The notes below the pieces were generated by a model that did not search any database, had not been told where the DNA came from, and worked only from the letters and a program-made list of their open reading frames with translations. Positions 37,818 to 46,335 of a stretch of 64,000 nt of DNA are shown one piece after another. Position 1 is the stretch's first letter; every line of letters begins with the position of its first letter. The stretch covers positions 3,162,001 through 3,226,000 of the forward strand of contig NZ_CP046401.1 of the NCBI RefSeq assembly GCF_009762775.1. Direction: 5' to 3'. The DNA is from Maribellus comscasis (GTDB taxonomy: Bacteria; Bacteroidota; Bacteroidia; Bacteroidales; Prolixibacteraceae). A program made the translations under genes and the position numbers.

Positions 37818-38660
37818 ATGACAATTAAGGAATTTCTTAAGCTTCAAATTTGGAAGCATGGAGACATAATTATCACTGTTGACAGTATCGTAATCGTTTT
37901 AGTAATTCTTTTATTCACCTTTGTCGGGTTAAAAATAATTCGAAGCATTTTTAAAAGATTTATTGCCCGAAATGAGGAGGAACGGCGCTCATACTGGTCG
38001 ATTTATCTGATACTCAGATATGTCATCTGGGTTATTGTAATTGTCTTACTTCTTGAAACATCGGGTGTAAAGGTTTCGGTTTTACTGGCCAGTATTACCG
38101 CTCTTTTGGTTGGTGTGGGTTTTGGTATCCAGCAGTTATTTAGTGACCTTGCATCAGGGCTTGTACTTCTTTTTGAGCGGAACCTGCAAATAAACGATAT
38201 TATTCAGCTGGAAGATGGAACTGTAGGAAAGGTTATTCACATCGGATTAAGAACATCAAAATTAAAAACCCGGGAGGATATCATCCTGGTTGTACCAAAT
38301 TCTCAGTTTGTAAATGACAAAATTATAAACTGGAGCCAGATGGATTATAACACCCGTTTCTCGGTTGAAGTGGGAGTTGCTTATGGTTCAGACACAAAGC
38401 TGGTCACAAAAATCCTGCTGGATTGCGCCGGCCAGAATAAAAATATTTCGGCAAACCCAAAACCTTTTGTCCGGTTTAACAACTTTGGTGATTCTGCCCT
38501 CGAATTCCAGGTGTATTTTTGGGTAATGCAAACTTTTTGGGTAGAAAATATTAAAAGTGAATTAAGATATGCCATCGATGACGAGTTTCGAAAACACGGC
38601 GTTCAAATTCCATTTCCTCAACGCGATGTGCATATTAAGTCGAATCCGGGACAAAAATAG
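37818..38660 (+). CDS. MscS-family mechanosensitive channel
   Basis: 280 residues from ATG 37818; an upstream TTG adds eight residues only. Three hydrophobic helices in the first 115 residues, the third being the glycine/alanine-rich pore helix (VLLASITALLVGVGFGIQQL), then the beta domain (LQINDIIQLEDGTVGKVIHI; VVPNSQFVNDKIINWS) and the C-terminal alpha/beta part. MscS channels open under membrane tension and release solutes. Minimal-size member. Confidence 0.93.
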   Translation: MTIKEFLKLQIWKHGDIIITVDSIVIVLVILLFTFVGLKIIRSIFKRFIARNEEERRSYWSIYLILRYVIWVIVIVLLLETSGVKVSVLLASITALLVGVGFGIQQLFSDLASGLVLLFERNLQINDIIQLEDGTVGKVIHIGLRTSKLKTREDIILVVPNSQFVNDKIINWSQMDYNTRFSVEVGVAYGSDTKLVTKILLDCAGQNKNISANPKPFVRFNNFGDSALEFQVYFWVMQTFWVENIKSELRYAIDDEFRKHGVQIPFPQRDVHIKSNPGQK

Positions 38661-38740
38661 CGTTGTTACTCAACAACCTTTCCTGTTAGCTGTTCGATTG
38701 ATATAAAAAGTTTTTCCGTAACAACAAAAAACAAAAAAAG

Positions 38741-39706
38741 ATGCGCCATATTAAACGATTTATACTGCCTGTGTTTTTATTACTGGTATCGGTTTTTTTT
38801 AAATATTTTATTGAGAAATACAACTGGTTTAATACAAATGATCTTGAAATTATTCAGACCTCCGGTTCGGTACTCTTAATTGCGAGTTTTGCCTGGTTGC
38901 TTATCGCAGGAATCAGAACATTTAAAAGAATTTTTGTTGAACATCTTGATCTTGAAAAGGAAGACAATCTTCGGTCGCGGAAGTTTCAAACACAATTCAA
39001 TATTCTGGAGAAAATTATTGTCTTTTTGGTCATAATTATTTCTATTGGACTCATCCTGATGATGTTTGATGATGTAAAACGTTTGGGGATAAGTTTGTTT
39101 GCCTCTGCGGGAGTTGCAGGTATTATAATTGGTTTTGCTGCGCAACGAATTATTGCTGCTGTAATTGCCGGATTTCAAATAGCAATAACACAACCAATCC
39201 GAATTGACGATGTTGTGATTATTGAGAACGAGTGGGGCCGGATTGAGGAGATTACCTTAACTTACGTCGTAGTAAAGATCTGGGATTTACGACGCCTGAT
39301 TGTTCCAACTACTTACTTTTTTGAAAAACCTTTTCAGAACTGGACGCGTACCTCAGCTGAAATTTTGGGGACGGTTTTTATTTACACCGATTACCATGTT
39401 TCGTTTGATGCCTTACGAAAAGAGCAAACACGCCTTCTGGAAAGTACTCCTCTGTGGAATAAAAAGGTAAATGTACTTCAGGTTACCGATGCCAAAGAGT
39501 ATGGTGTGGAAATTCGTGCATTGATGAGTGCCAAAGATTCGCCAACCGCCTGGGATTTACGGGTTTTTATTCGTGAAAAACTCATTGAATTTATTCAGAA
39601 AAATTACCCTGAAAGTTTGCCCCGCACAAGAGTTGTTGTTGAAGGTGGTGGAACAAATCCGACGGTTGCGAAAGAAATAATAAGTGAGGTTTCAAAAGAA
39701 AAATGA
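38741..39706 (+). CDS. MscS-family mechanosensitive channel, second copy
   Basis: 321 residues. Four hydrophobic segments in the N-terminal half, pore helix region LFASAGVAGIIIGFAAQRI, then the beta domain IAITQPIRIDDVVIIENEWG with WGRIEEITLTYVVVKIWD and LIVPTTYFFEKPFQNW. Diverged from the copy 80 bp upstream, so not a recent duplication. Its stop overlaps the start of the DNPH1-like gene. Confidence 0.93.
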   Translation: MRHIKRFILPVFLLLVSVFFKYFIEKYNWFNTNDLEIIQTSGSVLLIASFAWLLIAGIRTFKRIFVEHLDLEKEDNLRSRKFQTQFNILEKIIVFLVIIISIGLILMMFDDVKRLGISLFASAGVAGIIIGFAAQRIIAAVIAGFQIAITQPIRIDDVVIIENEWGRIEEITLTYVVVKIWDLRRLIVPTTYFFEKPFQNWTRTSAEILGTVFIYTDYHVSFDALRKEQTRLLESTPLWNKKVNVLQVTDAKEYGVEIRALMSAKDSPTAWDLRVFIREKLIEFIQKNYPESLPRTRVVVEGGGTNPTVAKEIISEVSKEK

Positions 39707-40125
39707 TGAAGATTTATTTTGCCGGTTCTATTCGGGGCGGAAGAGAAGACGCTGCGTTGTATCTTGAGATAATAGAGTTTTTAAAAAATTATGGAGAGGT
39801 TTTAACTGAACATGTGGGAGATCCCAGTCTCACAAGTAATGGCGATGGCGGACCCGCTGATCAATATATTCATAACCGCGATCTGGAGTGGCTTCAGTCG
39901 GCTGATGTGTTAGTTGCCGAAGTTACTATTGTTTCGATGGGAGTGGGTTACGAAATTGGACGAGCCATCGAAGCAGGCAAAAAAGTGTTGTGCTTGTTTC
40001 GTCCGGAGTACGGAAGGAATCTTTCAGCTATGATCTCCGGTTGCCCCGATTTGGAGATTAAAAAGTATACAACCATAGATGAAGCTCAAAAATGGGTCGC
40101 CGATTATTTTAAAAGATATTTTTAA
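39703..40125 (+). CDS. DNPH1/Rcl-like 2'-deoxynucleoside 5'-phosphate N-hydrolase
   Basis: 140 residues. The sequence follows the mammalian DNPH1 (Rcl) pattern closely: YFAGSIRGGREDAALY, VLTEHVGDP, DLEWLQSADVLVAEVT, SMGVGYEIGRAIEAGKK and LCLFRPEYGRNLSAMI. The catalytic Glu would be that of GVGYE. The enzyme splits deoxynucleoside monophosphates to base and deoxyribose-5-phosphate, a nucleotide-pool cleaner. It belongs to the nucleoside 2-deoxyribosyltransferase superfamily, so a transferase activity is the alternative. Confidence 0.88.
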   Translation: MMKIYFAGSIRGGREDAALYLEIIEFLKNYGEVLTEHVGDPSLTSNGDGGPADQYIHNRDLEWLQSADVLVAEVTIVSMGVGYEIGRAIEAGKKVLCLFRPEYGRNLSAMISGCPDLEIKKYTTIDEAQKWVADYFKRYF

Positions 40126-40218
40126 CTTTTATTAATCTGTGGTTTAACTCTAATTAACGTAATCAGGGAACAACGGCGCACTTAAACCCTTACTTTTAAT
40201 TTCGGTAACAGAAAATTC

Positions 40219-40548
40219 ATGAAAATATTATTGTCAATATTGGTTCTATTGGTTTTTGCTTTTCAAAGCGAGGCAGGAGAAAATATTGATAAGAAAAGGA
40301 ACGTAGATGGGATTTCTATTTTTGATCCAGGAATTCAAAATTTTGTTTATTTAAAAACAGGTTTTTGTGACGAACAGGACTTAAATGATTCTAACGGGCC
40401 CGACTTATTTTTTGAAAATACTGCACCGGATATTCATTCACCAATATACAAAGTAAAAAACGTCCCTGTTTTTTTATCGCTTTTTTTCACAGATTCGTTT
40501 CAATATTTTCTTATCGATCTCCCTCCTCCATCGTTTTCACAAGTCTGA
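40219..40548 (+). CDS. Small exported protein of unknown function
   Basis: 109 residues, signal peptide (MKILLSILVLLVFAFQSEAG). The mature part has no recognised motif; it ends in DLPPPSFSQV. Nothing in the neighbourhood suggests a job. Could be lineage-specific. Confidence 0.5.
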   Translation: MKILLSILVLLVFAFQSEAGENIDKKRNVDGISIFDPGIQNFVYLKTGFCDEQDLNDSNGPDLFFENTAPDIHSPIYKVKNVPVFLSLFFTDSFQYFLIDLPPPSFSQV

Positions 40549-40706
40549 GGTTTTTTTGGAAATTTGCAGCTTAAAAACTACCGTCATCTTCCGGCTGGCA
40601 GTTCAGGGCAGCTCACTTTTCACAAACATCAATTGTAAAATGTTACATAAAAGCAGAATTTCCTGTTTCAGGGAAATATATTTTAAAATTTTAAAATCAG
40701 AATAAT

Positions 40707-41114
40707 ATGAAAACGATGATAAATAGTTTTGCTCCGGAACATAAATCAAATCTGGCGCGAATACAGTTTGGAAACCAGGAACTGTCTGACGAAATAAAGA
40801 TTGTGGATTTTCTTGAAGAAACACAACAGGGACAGTATGTTATTTCTTTATGTTCAGAGTTGTTCTCGGGGAGCAGCATCAAAGTATTTATGCGTAATAG
40901 CAAGGTTGTTCTTTTTATAACAGAGTATGTTGAATCGGCCAATCCAACTTCGGTATATGTGAGCGACTGGCAGAATTTTTATCCGCAGTCGTATACCAGA
41001 ATGAGAAGTGTAAGTTTGATTTTGCCCGGCGACAATTTCTTTTTGCTAAGGCATTTTCTTGTTCCTGAAAAATATTTCCTGAAAATTTTACTGGGACAGC
41101 TTACTGAAAATTAG
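40707..41114 (+). CDS. Conserved-looking small protein of unknown function, Hsp20-like pattern
   Basis: 135 residues without a signal peptide. The strand pattern IKVFMRNSKVVLFITEY, then RMRSVSLILPGDNFFLLRHF and a short C-terminal tail, resembles an alpha-crystallin/p23 sandwich, but the I-x-I tail motif is not clear. Chaperone function would be speculation. A good terminator follows, so it is a real single-gene unit. Confidence 0.6.
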   Translation: MKTMINSFAPEHKSNLARIQFGNQELSDEIKIVDFLEETQQGQYVISLCSELFSGSSIKVFMRNSKVVLFITEYVESANPTSVYVSDWQNFYPQSYTRMRSVSLILPGDNFFLLRHFLVPEKYFLKILLGQLTEN

Positions 41115-41128
41115 TTTTCGTTAAAATT

Positions 41129-41163
41129 GGGTAGCCCGCTAATCTTGGGTTGCCCTTTTTTTT
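41129..41163 (+). terminator. Terminator after the 40707 gene
   Basis: GGGTAGCCC (41129-41137) and GGGTTGCCC (41147-41155) pair over nine bases with two G-U pairs, followed by eight T. Confidence 0.88.
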
Positions 41164-41208
41164 GGGGGGGTATATATTTTTTGTGGGAGTTTATTCCAGT
41201 CATCAGTT

Positions 41209-41565
41209 CTATGCTCTGAAATCATCATCTTTATTCAACTCATCGCGATATTCGCAACATTTAGGTTTATCGGTGTAAAATTCTATTTTTCGTTTATAAT
41301 TTAACGTATCATATCCCCCTTCAGAAATACTCTTTTCAATTTCGTTCTGGTTGGTTTTTATCGGATTAAAACATATTTCCACCAAATTGTATTTGTAGTT
41401 GCAATGGACAAACACAGTACCCTCAATCGCAAGTATCAGTCTTTCAATGTACTTGCAACATCCCTTGCAAACCATTTTTACTTGTATTTGTATGGTTTTT
41501 TGTTTTGCCACTGAGCTTTTAGATTCACCTTTTGAACCATCTGATTTTTTATCCATTTTAATCAT
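41209..41565 (-). CDS. Cytosolic HMA-domain-like protein with CC-x-Y tail
   Basis: 118 residues, no signal peptide. Residues about 20-90 follow the heavy-metal-associated fold with metal-binding MVCKGCCKYIE and GGYDTLNYKR; the C-terminus has DKPKCCEYRDE. The last motif is shared with three exported paralogues nearby (41658, 42262, 44135), which read LP-x-CC-x-Y. It may carry or sense copper or another soft metal in the cytoplasm. A more basic, Lys/Ser-rich N-terminus sets it apart. Confidence 0.75.
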   Translation of the reverse strand: MIKMDKKSDGSKGESKSSVAKQKTIQIQVKMVCKGCCKYIERLILAIEGTVFVHCNYKYNLVEICFNPIKTNQNEIEKSISEGGYDTLNYKRKIEFYTDKPKCCEYRDELNKDDDFRA

Positions 41566-41607
41566 TTTAAATCATTTGTAAATGTTGGTTTAAAAGGCTT
41601 TGTAGTT

Positions 41608-41641
41608 AAACAGGGCTGAATTAAGCAGCCCTGTTTTTTTT
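41608..41641. terminator. Terminator hairpin between two HMA paralogues
   Basis: AAACAGGGCTG (41608-41618) and CAGCCCTGTTT (41626-41636) pair perfectly over 11 bases, 7-nt loop; T run on plus, a shorter one on minus, where it would stop readthrough from the 41658 gene. Confidence 0.75.
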
Positions 41642-41657
41642 CATTACAAAACGAGTC

Positions 41658-41987
41658 TTATTCGTATTTGCAACATGGAGGAAGCTCGTTATAAGCTTCT
41701 TCATTTGCTTTGTGGTTTGGCGTATCATTTCCTCTTTTTGCAACTGCTTTCTGGATGGAATCTACATCGGTCTTGGTATCATCGAAAACCACCTGTAACT
41801 CTTTACTTTCCCTATCCCAATCAACTATTGATACACCGGAAACTGAAAGCGCCGCTTTTTCTATGTGAATTTTACATTCATCACAATTGCCACCTTTTAC
41901 TATAAACGTCTCGGTTTTGTTTTCGGCAAAAACCGTTAAAAAACTACTTATAAAACCAATTATAAAGCCAATTACTTTTGTTTTCAT
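41658..41987 (-). CDS. Exported HMA-domain metal-binding protein with LPxCCxY tail
   Basis: 109 residues from ATG 41987; a GTG one codon upstream is possible but the paralogues start MKTK. Signal peptide (FISSFLTVFAEN), MerP-like HMA domain with GGNCDECKIHIEKAALSV, then GNDTPNHKANEEAYNELPPCCKYE. The CxxC motif would bind a soft metal such as Cu(I). It is one of four similar genes within 3.3 kb. Periplasmic metal scavenging or handover to the RND pump is inference. Confidence 0.85.
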   Translation of the reverse strand: MKTKVIGFIIGFISSFLTVFAENKTETFIVKGGNCDECKIHIEKAALSVSGVSIVDWDRESKELQVVFDDTKTDVDSIQKAVAKRGNDTPNHKANEEAYNELPPCCKYE

Positions 41988-42261
41988 CACAATTAAGTTT
42001 AATAAATATTCAGTTTTCCTTTTTAAGTTAACCTGAATATTTGCTTATTATTGCTTCTGTTCAAAGTCAGTACCAGAATTGAATGTCAGGTAATGTGCTC
42101 TTTGCTAAATGTTTGAGTTTTGTGATAAAAATAAGAGGTATATCAATTTGATAAATTTTATTTCAAAAAGATAACCTCTTTTGATTTTTGAATTGGTTTT
42201 ACTTTTACCTCTTAATTAAACAGTCTGCAATTGTTCGACGGTATAAATTAAGGGGCAGTTT

Positions 42262-42600
42262 CTACTCCTCTTTTTCATACTGGCAGCATTCCGGTAGCGC
42301 CGAATAGGCTTCTTCGGGAGCTTTGTAAGTGGGAGTGTCGTTTCCTGCCTGAGCGATGGCCATTTCGATACTGTCAAGGGTGGTTACTTCATCGTCGAAT
42401 ACAACGGTGAGTTCTTTTGTTTCTACATCCCACACAGCAGATGTAACTCCTTCCACTCCGGTGGTTGTGGTTTCGATATGTGTTTTACATTCTTCACAAT
42501 CACCGCCTTTTACTTCAAACGTTTCTGTTTTTTCGGCAGCAAAAACTGTTACAACACTCAACATAAACAGGGTAACTAAACTTAAAACTTTTGTCTTCAT
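42262..42600 (-). CDS. Exported HMA-domain metal-binding protein with LPxCCxY tail, second copy
   Basis: 112 residues; signal peptide (MLSVVTVFAAEKT), HMA domain with GGDCEECKTHIETTTTGV, and the tail GNDTPTYKAPEEAYSALPECCQYEKEE. It is closest to the 41658 copy in the order and spacing of motifs. A 274-bp gap separates the two, so they need not be in one transcript. Probably soft-metal binding in the periplasm. Confidence 0.87.
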   Translation of the reverse strand: MKTKVLSLVTLFMLSVVTVFAAEKTETFEVKGGDCEECKTHIETTTTGVEGVTSAVWDVETKELTVVFDDEVTTLDSIEMAIAQAGNDTPTYKAPEEAYSALPECCQYEKEE

Positions 42601-43226
42601 AACTTTTTGAATTTTTAAATTAATAAATAGTGTTTGCTTTCACACAACAGGTTGTGTTTAAGGAAATCTGATTGTTTCAGGACTTCGGTGTCTTTTTTTC
42701 AAAGCAAGTGCCAATATCATTGTGGAGATTTAACTTGCTGTATATGTGTGTGTTGTTATTTGTAGAGTAAAGGCAGTTGCTATCGATTTGATAATTTTTT
42801 TTCAAATAGATAAATTTTTGCTGCGTTAATACGGCTTAAATTATTCCGGGTGAGCATAGGTCACATTTGGGAATTCTTAATTCAAAACCTCTACTGTTTT
42901 TATTATTTTCACCCGGCTCGAACAATACGAGGAAGAAATAGCATTAGTAGAAGGGAGTTGGATCCATCCTTGAGTCGGTGATTTTCGGTCACCTGCTCAA
43001 TAAAAAAAGAGACAACCCAACGAATTTACGCCAGCTGAACTCCAGTCAACAGGTGAATGTTTCAAAGCTGAGTTGTCGACTTCCGGACAACTGTTCAATA
43101 AAGAAGCTTCAAATAAAATTCATAGGCATTGGCAAATTAATCCTGATTTTTTCTTAACTTATCATGTAGTGAATTCGGTATTAAAGGATTTTATATCAGA
43201 GATTTAAAGACTAAAACTTACAACCA
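42601..43226. other. 626-bp gap with inverted repeats, no gene seen
   Basis: AT-rich and without a supportable gene. An 8-bp inverted repeat CCGGGTGA (42847-42854) and TCACCCGG (42909-42916) flanks 54 bp; further right, GACAAC and GTTGTC (about 43011 and 43073) with CAGCT/AGCTG inside could form a second stem. These could be regulatory RNA, a mobile-element scar or chance. Promoters for the exported HMA gene on the left and the methyltransferase gene on the right must lie here. Confidence 0.45.
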
Positions 43227-44057
43227 ATGAAAAACAGGAATTATTTGGCGCCGCTGTTCATGGGAATCGTATTGTTACTGGTTTCGGGGATTTTGTTTTC
43301 ACAAAACACATCTAAAGATAGCTACCAACCGCAACTGGGGCAGGCTGGAAAGGATGTAATCTGGTATCCTACTCCAAAAGCACTGGTTGATACAATGATT
43401 GAAATGGCAAAACTAACACCTGCCGATTACCTTGTTGACTTAGGCTCCGGAGACGGGCGTATTGTAATCGCTGCAGCAAAAAGAGGCATTCGTGCCGAAG
43501 GAGTAGAGTTTAATCCTGATATGGTTGAATACTCCAAAAGAATAGCAGCCAGAGAGGGCGTGGCAGATAAAACCAATTTTGTTAAAGCGGACTTTTATGA
43601 GTATGATTTTTCAAAAGCTACGGTAATTACAATGTTTCTTTTACCGGAAATAAACCGAAAGTTGCGTCCCCAACTGCTCGAACTCAAACCGGGAACACGG
43701 ATTATAACCAACTCTTTTTCGATGCAGGACTGGCCGTATGATGAAATGAGAATTATTGAAGACGAATCGATTACCTGGAACCTTGCATACCTGTGGATTG
43801 TGCCTGCCAAAGTTGAAGGAAACTGGAAATGTAACGAGGGGCAATTGAAATTAATCCAAAATTATCAAACAGTGTCGGGGACACTAAAAAAAGGTGTGCG
43901 ATATTTTGACATTTCTGAGGGCAAATTGGAAGGTGACATTTTTAGTTTTACATGTAACGAGGTAAATTACAGATGCCGGGTAGATAAAAATAGTATGAAT
44001 GGAACTTCTAGGAAGGGTGGAGTTTCAGAACCCTGGACAGCCTCAAGATTACAGTAA
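43227..44057 (+). CDS. Exported SAM-dependent methyltransferase-like protein
   Basis: 276 residues. A signal peptide or anchor (LFMGIVLLLVSGILFSQ) precedes IWYPTPKALVDTMIEMAKL, a class I methyltransferase core with VDLGSGDGRIVIAAAK (motif I), GVEFNPDMVEYS and FVKADFYEYDF. After about residue 195 a small beta domain follows (VEGNWKCNEGQLKLIQNYQT). Methyltransferases with export signals and the PTPxxVVDxML start occur in many bacteria, but their substrate and SAM source outside the cytoplasm are unknown to me. It lies alone on plus between metal-binding genes on minus. Confidence 0.8.
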   Translation: MKNRNYLAPLFMGIVLLLVSGILFSQNTSKDSYQPQLGQAGKDVIWYPTPKALVDTMIEMAKLTPADYLVDLGSGDGRIVIAAAKRGIRAEGVEFNPDMVEYSKRIAAREGVADKTNFVKADFYEYDFSKATVITMFLLPEINRKLRPQLLELKPGTRIITNSFSMQDWPYDEMRIIEDESITWNLAYLWIVPAKVEGNWKCNEGQLKLIQNYQTVSGTLKKGVRYFDISEGKLEGDIFSFTCNEVNYRCRVDKNSMNGTSRKGGVSEPWTASRLQ

Positions 44058-44085
44058 GTTATTTTGTTGGTCAAACTAATTCATC

Positions 44086-44112
44086 CATCGGGTGACTCAA
44101 AGTCACCCGATG
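44086..44112. terminator. Strong hairpin between the methyltransferase and an HMA gene
   Basis: CATCGGGTGACT (44086-44097), loop CAA, AGTCACCCGATG (44101-44112): 12 bp without mismatch, in the 77-bp convergent gap. T run only after 12 more bases on plus, so it may act by stem strength or serve both directions. Confidence 0.7.
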
Positions 44113-44134
44113 AATAGGATAGTTTTTTTGTACA

Positions 44135-44506
44135 TCAGTGCATATGTCCTTCATGCGATTCTTCTGATTTTTCAGCGGTCCGATCATAATGACAACACGC
44201 CGGAAGTTTTTCATAAACTTTATCGTCAGCTTTGTGATGAGGCGTGTCGTGACCAACTTTTGCTACCGCAATTTCAATTTTGTCGGAAGTGGTTTTTGCG
44301 TCGTCAAAAGTAACTTCCAGTATTTTTGTATCCTTATTCCAGTCAGCTTTTGAAACTCCATCAATACCTTTTACCGTTTTTTCGATACGACTTTCACACA
44401 TTCCGCAATTTCCTTTTACTTTAATTTTTTCCGTTTTATTTCCTGCAAAAACGGACAATGTACCCATCATAAAAAGGGCTGCTAAACTTAAAATTTTTGT
44501 TTTCAT
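44135..44506 (-). CDS. Exported HMA-domain protein with LPxCCxY and His-rich tail
   Basis: 123 residues; signal peptide (FMMGTLSVFAGN), HMA domain with GNCGMCESRIEKTVKGI, the tail GHDTPHHKADDKVYEKLPACCHY, and then a His-rich end ESHEGHMH that adds possible metal ligands. It lies 36 bp past the CusB stop in the same direction, so it is probably the last gene of the pump operon. A periplasmic partner handing metal to CusB is plausible. Confidence 0.87.
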   Translation of the reverse strand: MKTKILSLAALFMMGTLSVFAGNKTEKIKVKGNCGMCESRIEKTVKGIDGVSKADWNKDTKILEVTFDDAKTTSDKIEIAVAKVGHDTPHHKADDKVYEKLPACCHYDRTAEKSEESHEGHMH

Positions 44507-44542
44507 CTTTTTGAATTTTAAATGGTTAATACTCTGTATAGA

Positions 44543-46333
44543 TTATTTTAATGTATCCTTGTTTTCACCGCAATTCAGCATCATATCGCCAAAATATGGA
44601 TTAAGAATTTCGTCCGTGTCACTCAGCCAATATCCTCCCTGGTTATCAAAAGCCATTGGGCAGAACTGGTAATAAGCGGTCTGGTCTTTTAATCCAAACA
44701 TCTTCACACTTTTGTAAAATGCATTGTTGAAATTTGAAAAAGCCGTTCGCTGTTCTTCAATGTCCGAAGAGTTTTGAATGGTTTCTATACTGCTGTTTAA
44801 AATATTTAACTGATCCATCCAGGCCATGTGAGCGTCACCTACCAGTAATTTCATGTCAACCGATTCTAAAGCTTTTTTCACTTTTGGAGCTTCCTGAGCA
44901 ACTTTTGCAGCATCAGATTCTACAAATGCACTTTTCATTTTAAGATAGTTCTCATACACGTCGGTCAATTGGACTTTAAATTTTGGATCAGTCTGAACCG
45001 CTTCCACTTTTTCCGGTGTCTGTTGCGTGTTTTCTCCGCTCATATTCATTTCGCCATGATTATGGCCAGTTGAAACCGAACCGCCTTCAGGGCTCATCAT
45101 GCTTGGTTTACCGGCAAGCTGTGCTGCGGCATCTATGCTAAATGTACCGTGAACAGCAATTTCTTCACCGTCCTGAATTCCTTCTTCAATAACGTAACTT
45201 TCGCCCAAAGCAGGACCAAGTTCCACCTCATGCATGTTAAAATACACACCCTGATCGGTTTCCGATTTAACATACACCACCGAGCGTTCACCCGTCCACA
45301 TAACAGCTGTTTTCGGAACTACAAGGGCATCGGTTTGAGGCAGTTTAGCCTCTACTTTGCCGGAGACAAACATTTCGGGTTTCAGCTTTAATCCGTTATT
45401 GGTTTTAACAATCCGTGCCTTTGCTACACGCGTTTTTGGATTGATAACCGGATCGAGGAAATCGATGGTTCCTTCAAATGTTTCGCCCGGCAGTGACTCA
45501 ATCGCAAAAGAAACATCATCACCTTTGTTGATCCAGGACAAATCTGATTCGTATACATCAAAAAGCACCCATACCTGAGAAAGATCGGCAATTTCATAAA
45601 TCACTTCACCCCTGCGTACGTAATCGCCTGTGTTTACCTTTTTTTGTGTAACATAACCCGAAACGTCTGCCTGCACGTCGAAAGTTTCCAGCGAAGTTCC
45701 GGAAGCTAAAATTTGTTCAATCTGCTCGTCGGTCAGCTTCCAGTTTCTCAGCTTTTCTTTGGCTGCTTCAAAAAGCTGAGGTTGCGTGTCCTTGATTTTT
45801 TGTGCTTCAAATAACTCTTCCTGTGCAGTGACCAAATCGGGAGAATACACCGATGCAATCACTTGTCCTTTCTGAACATAATCGCCGGTAAAATTCACCA
45901 TTAAAGTTTCTATTCTCCCCGGAATGTGCGACGATTGTGAAAAAACCAAGCGTTCGTCTTCCTGAATTTTTCCATCAAGTCTAATCACTTTTACAGGATC
46001 TGAAGAACCAACCACGGCTGTTTGAATATTCGCCAATTGCATAGCAGTTGCCGACATGCTTATGGCTGCCGGATCGATATCTCCGTTTTGTTCCTCTTCC
46101 AGCGGGATCAGATCCATACCGCATATGGGGCAGTCACCAGGTTCATTCTGGCGAATTTGCGGGTGCATGGAGCAAGTCCAGGTTGTCTCTCCGGCAACTC
46201 CTTCCTCACTGTGTTCATGTTGATGTTCATCGGTAGCTTTGCTTTCTGAACCACCAAATATCAACCATCCCAGCAACAACCCAATTGCCAGTGTTGACAG
46301 AACTATAATTATTGTTTTTCTATTTGTGTTCAT
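44543..46333 (-). CDS. cusB: CusB-type RND adaptor with N-terminal metal-binding domain and C-terminal DUF3347
   Basis: 596 residues. One N-terminal anchor helix (about 7-27), His-rich linker, then a heavy-metal-binding domain at about 51-78 (TWTCSMHPQI, CPICGMDLIPL). The membrane-fusion core follows: barrel-sandwich (VYSPDLVTAQEELFEA; VSGYVTQKKVNTGDYV), beta-barrel (VLFDVYESDLSWI; FLDPVINPKTRVAKARI) and outer part. The C-terminal 150 residues match DUF3347 (YENYLKMKSAFVE; YYQFCPMAFDNQGGYW), another metal-linked domain. Bridges the inner-membrane pump to the outer channel; metal probably Cu(I)/Ag(I). Two bases from the TolC-like stop. Confidence 0.94.
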   Translation of the reverse strand: MNTNRKTIIIVLSTLAIGLLLGWLIFGGSESKATDEHQHEHSEEGVAGETTWTCSMHPQIRQNEPGDCPICGMDLIPLEEEQNGDIDPAAISMSATAMQLANIQTAVVGSSDPVKVIRLDGKIQEDERLVFSQSSHIPGRIETLMVNFTGDYVQKGQVIASVYSPDLVTAQEELFEAQKIKDTQPQLFEAAKEKLRNWKLTDEQIEQILASGTSLETFDVQADVSGYVTQKKVNTGDYVRRGEVIYEIADLSQVWVLFDVYESDLSWINKGDDVSFAIESLPGETFEGTIDFLDPVINPKTRVAKARIVKTNNGLKLKPEMFVSGKVEAKLPQTDALVVPKTAVMWTGERSVVYVKSETDQGVYFNMHEVELGPALGESYVIEEGIQDGEEIAVHGTFSIDAAAQLAGKPSMMSPEGGSVSTGHNHGEMNMSGENTQQTPEKVEAVQTDPKFKVQLTDVYENYLKMKSAFVESDAAKVAQEAPKVKKALESVDMKLLVGDAHMAWMDQLNILNSSIETIQNSSDIEEQRTAFSNFNNAFYKSVKMFGLKDQTAYYQFCPMAFDNQGGYWLSDTDEILNPYFGDMMLNCGENKDTLK

Positions 46334-46335
46334 TG

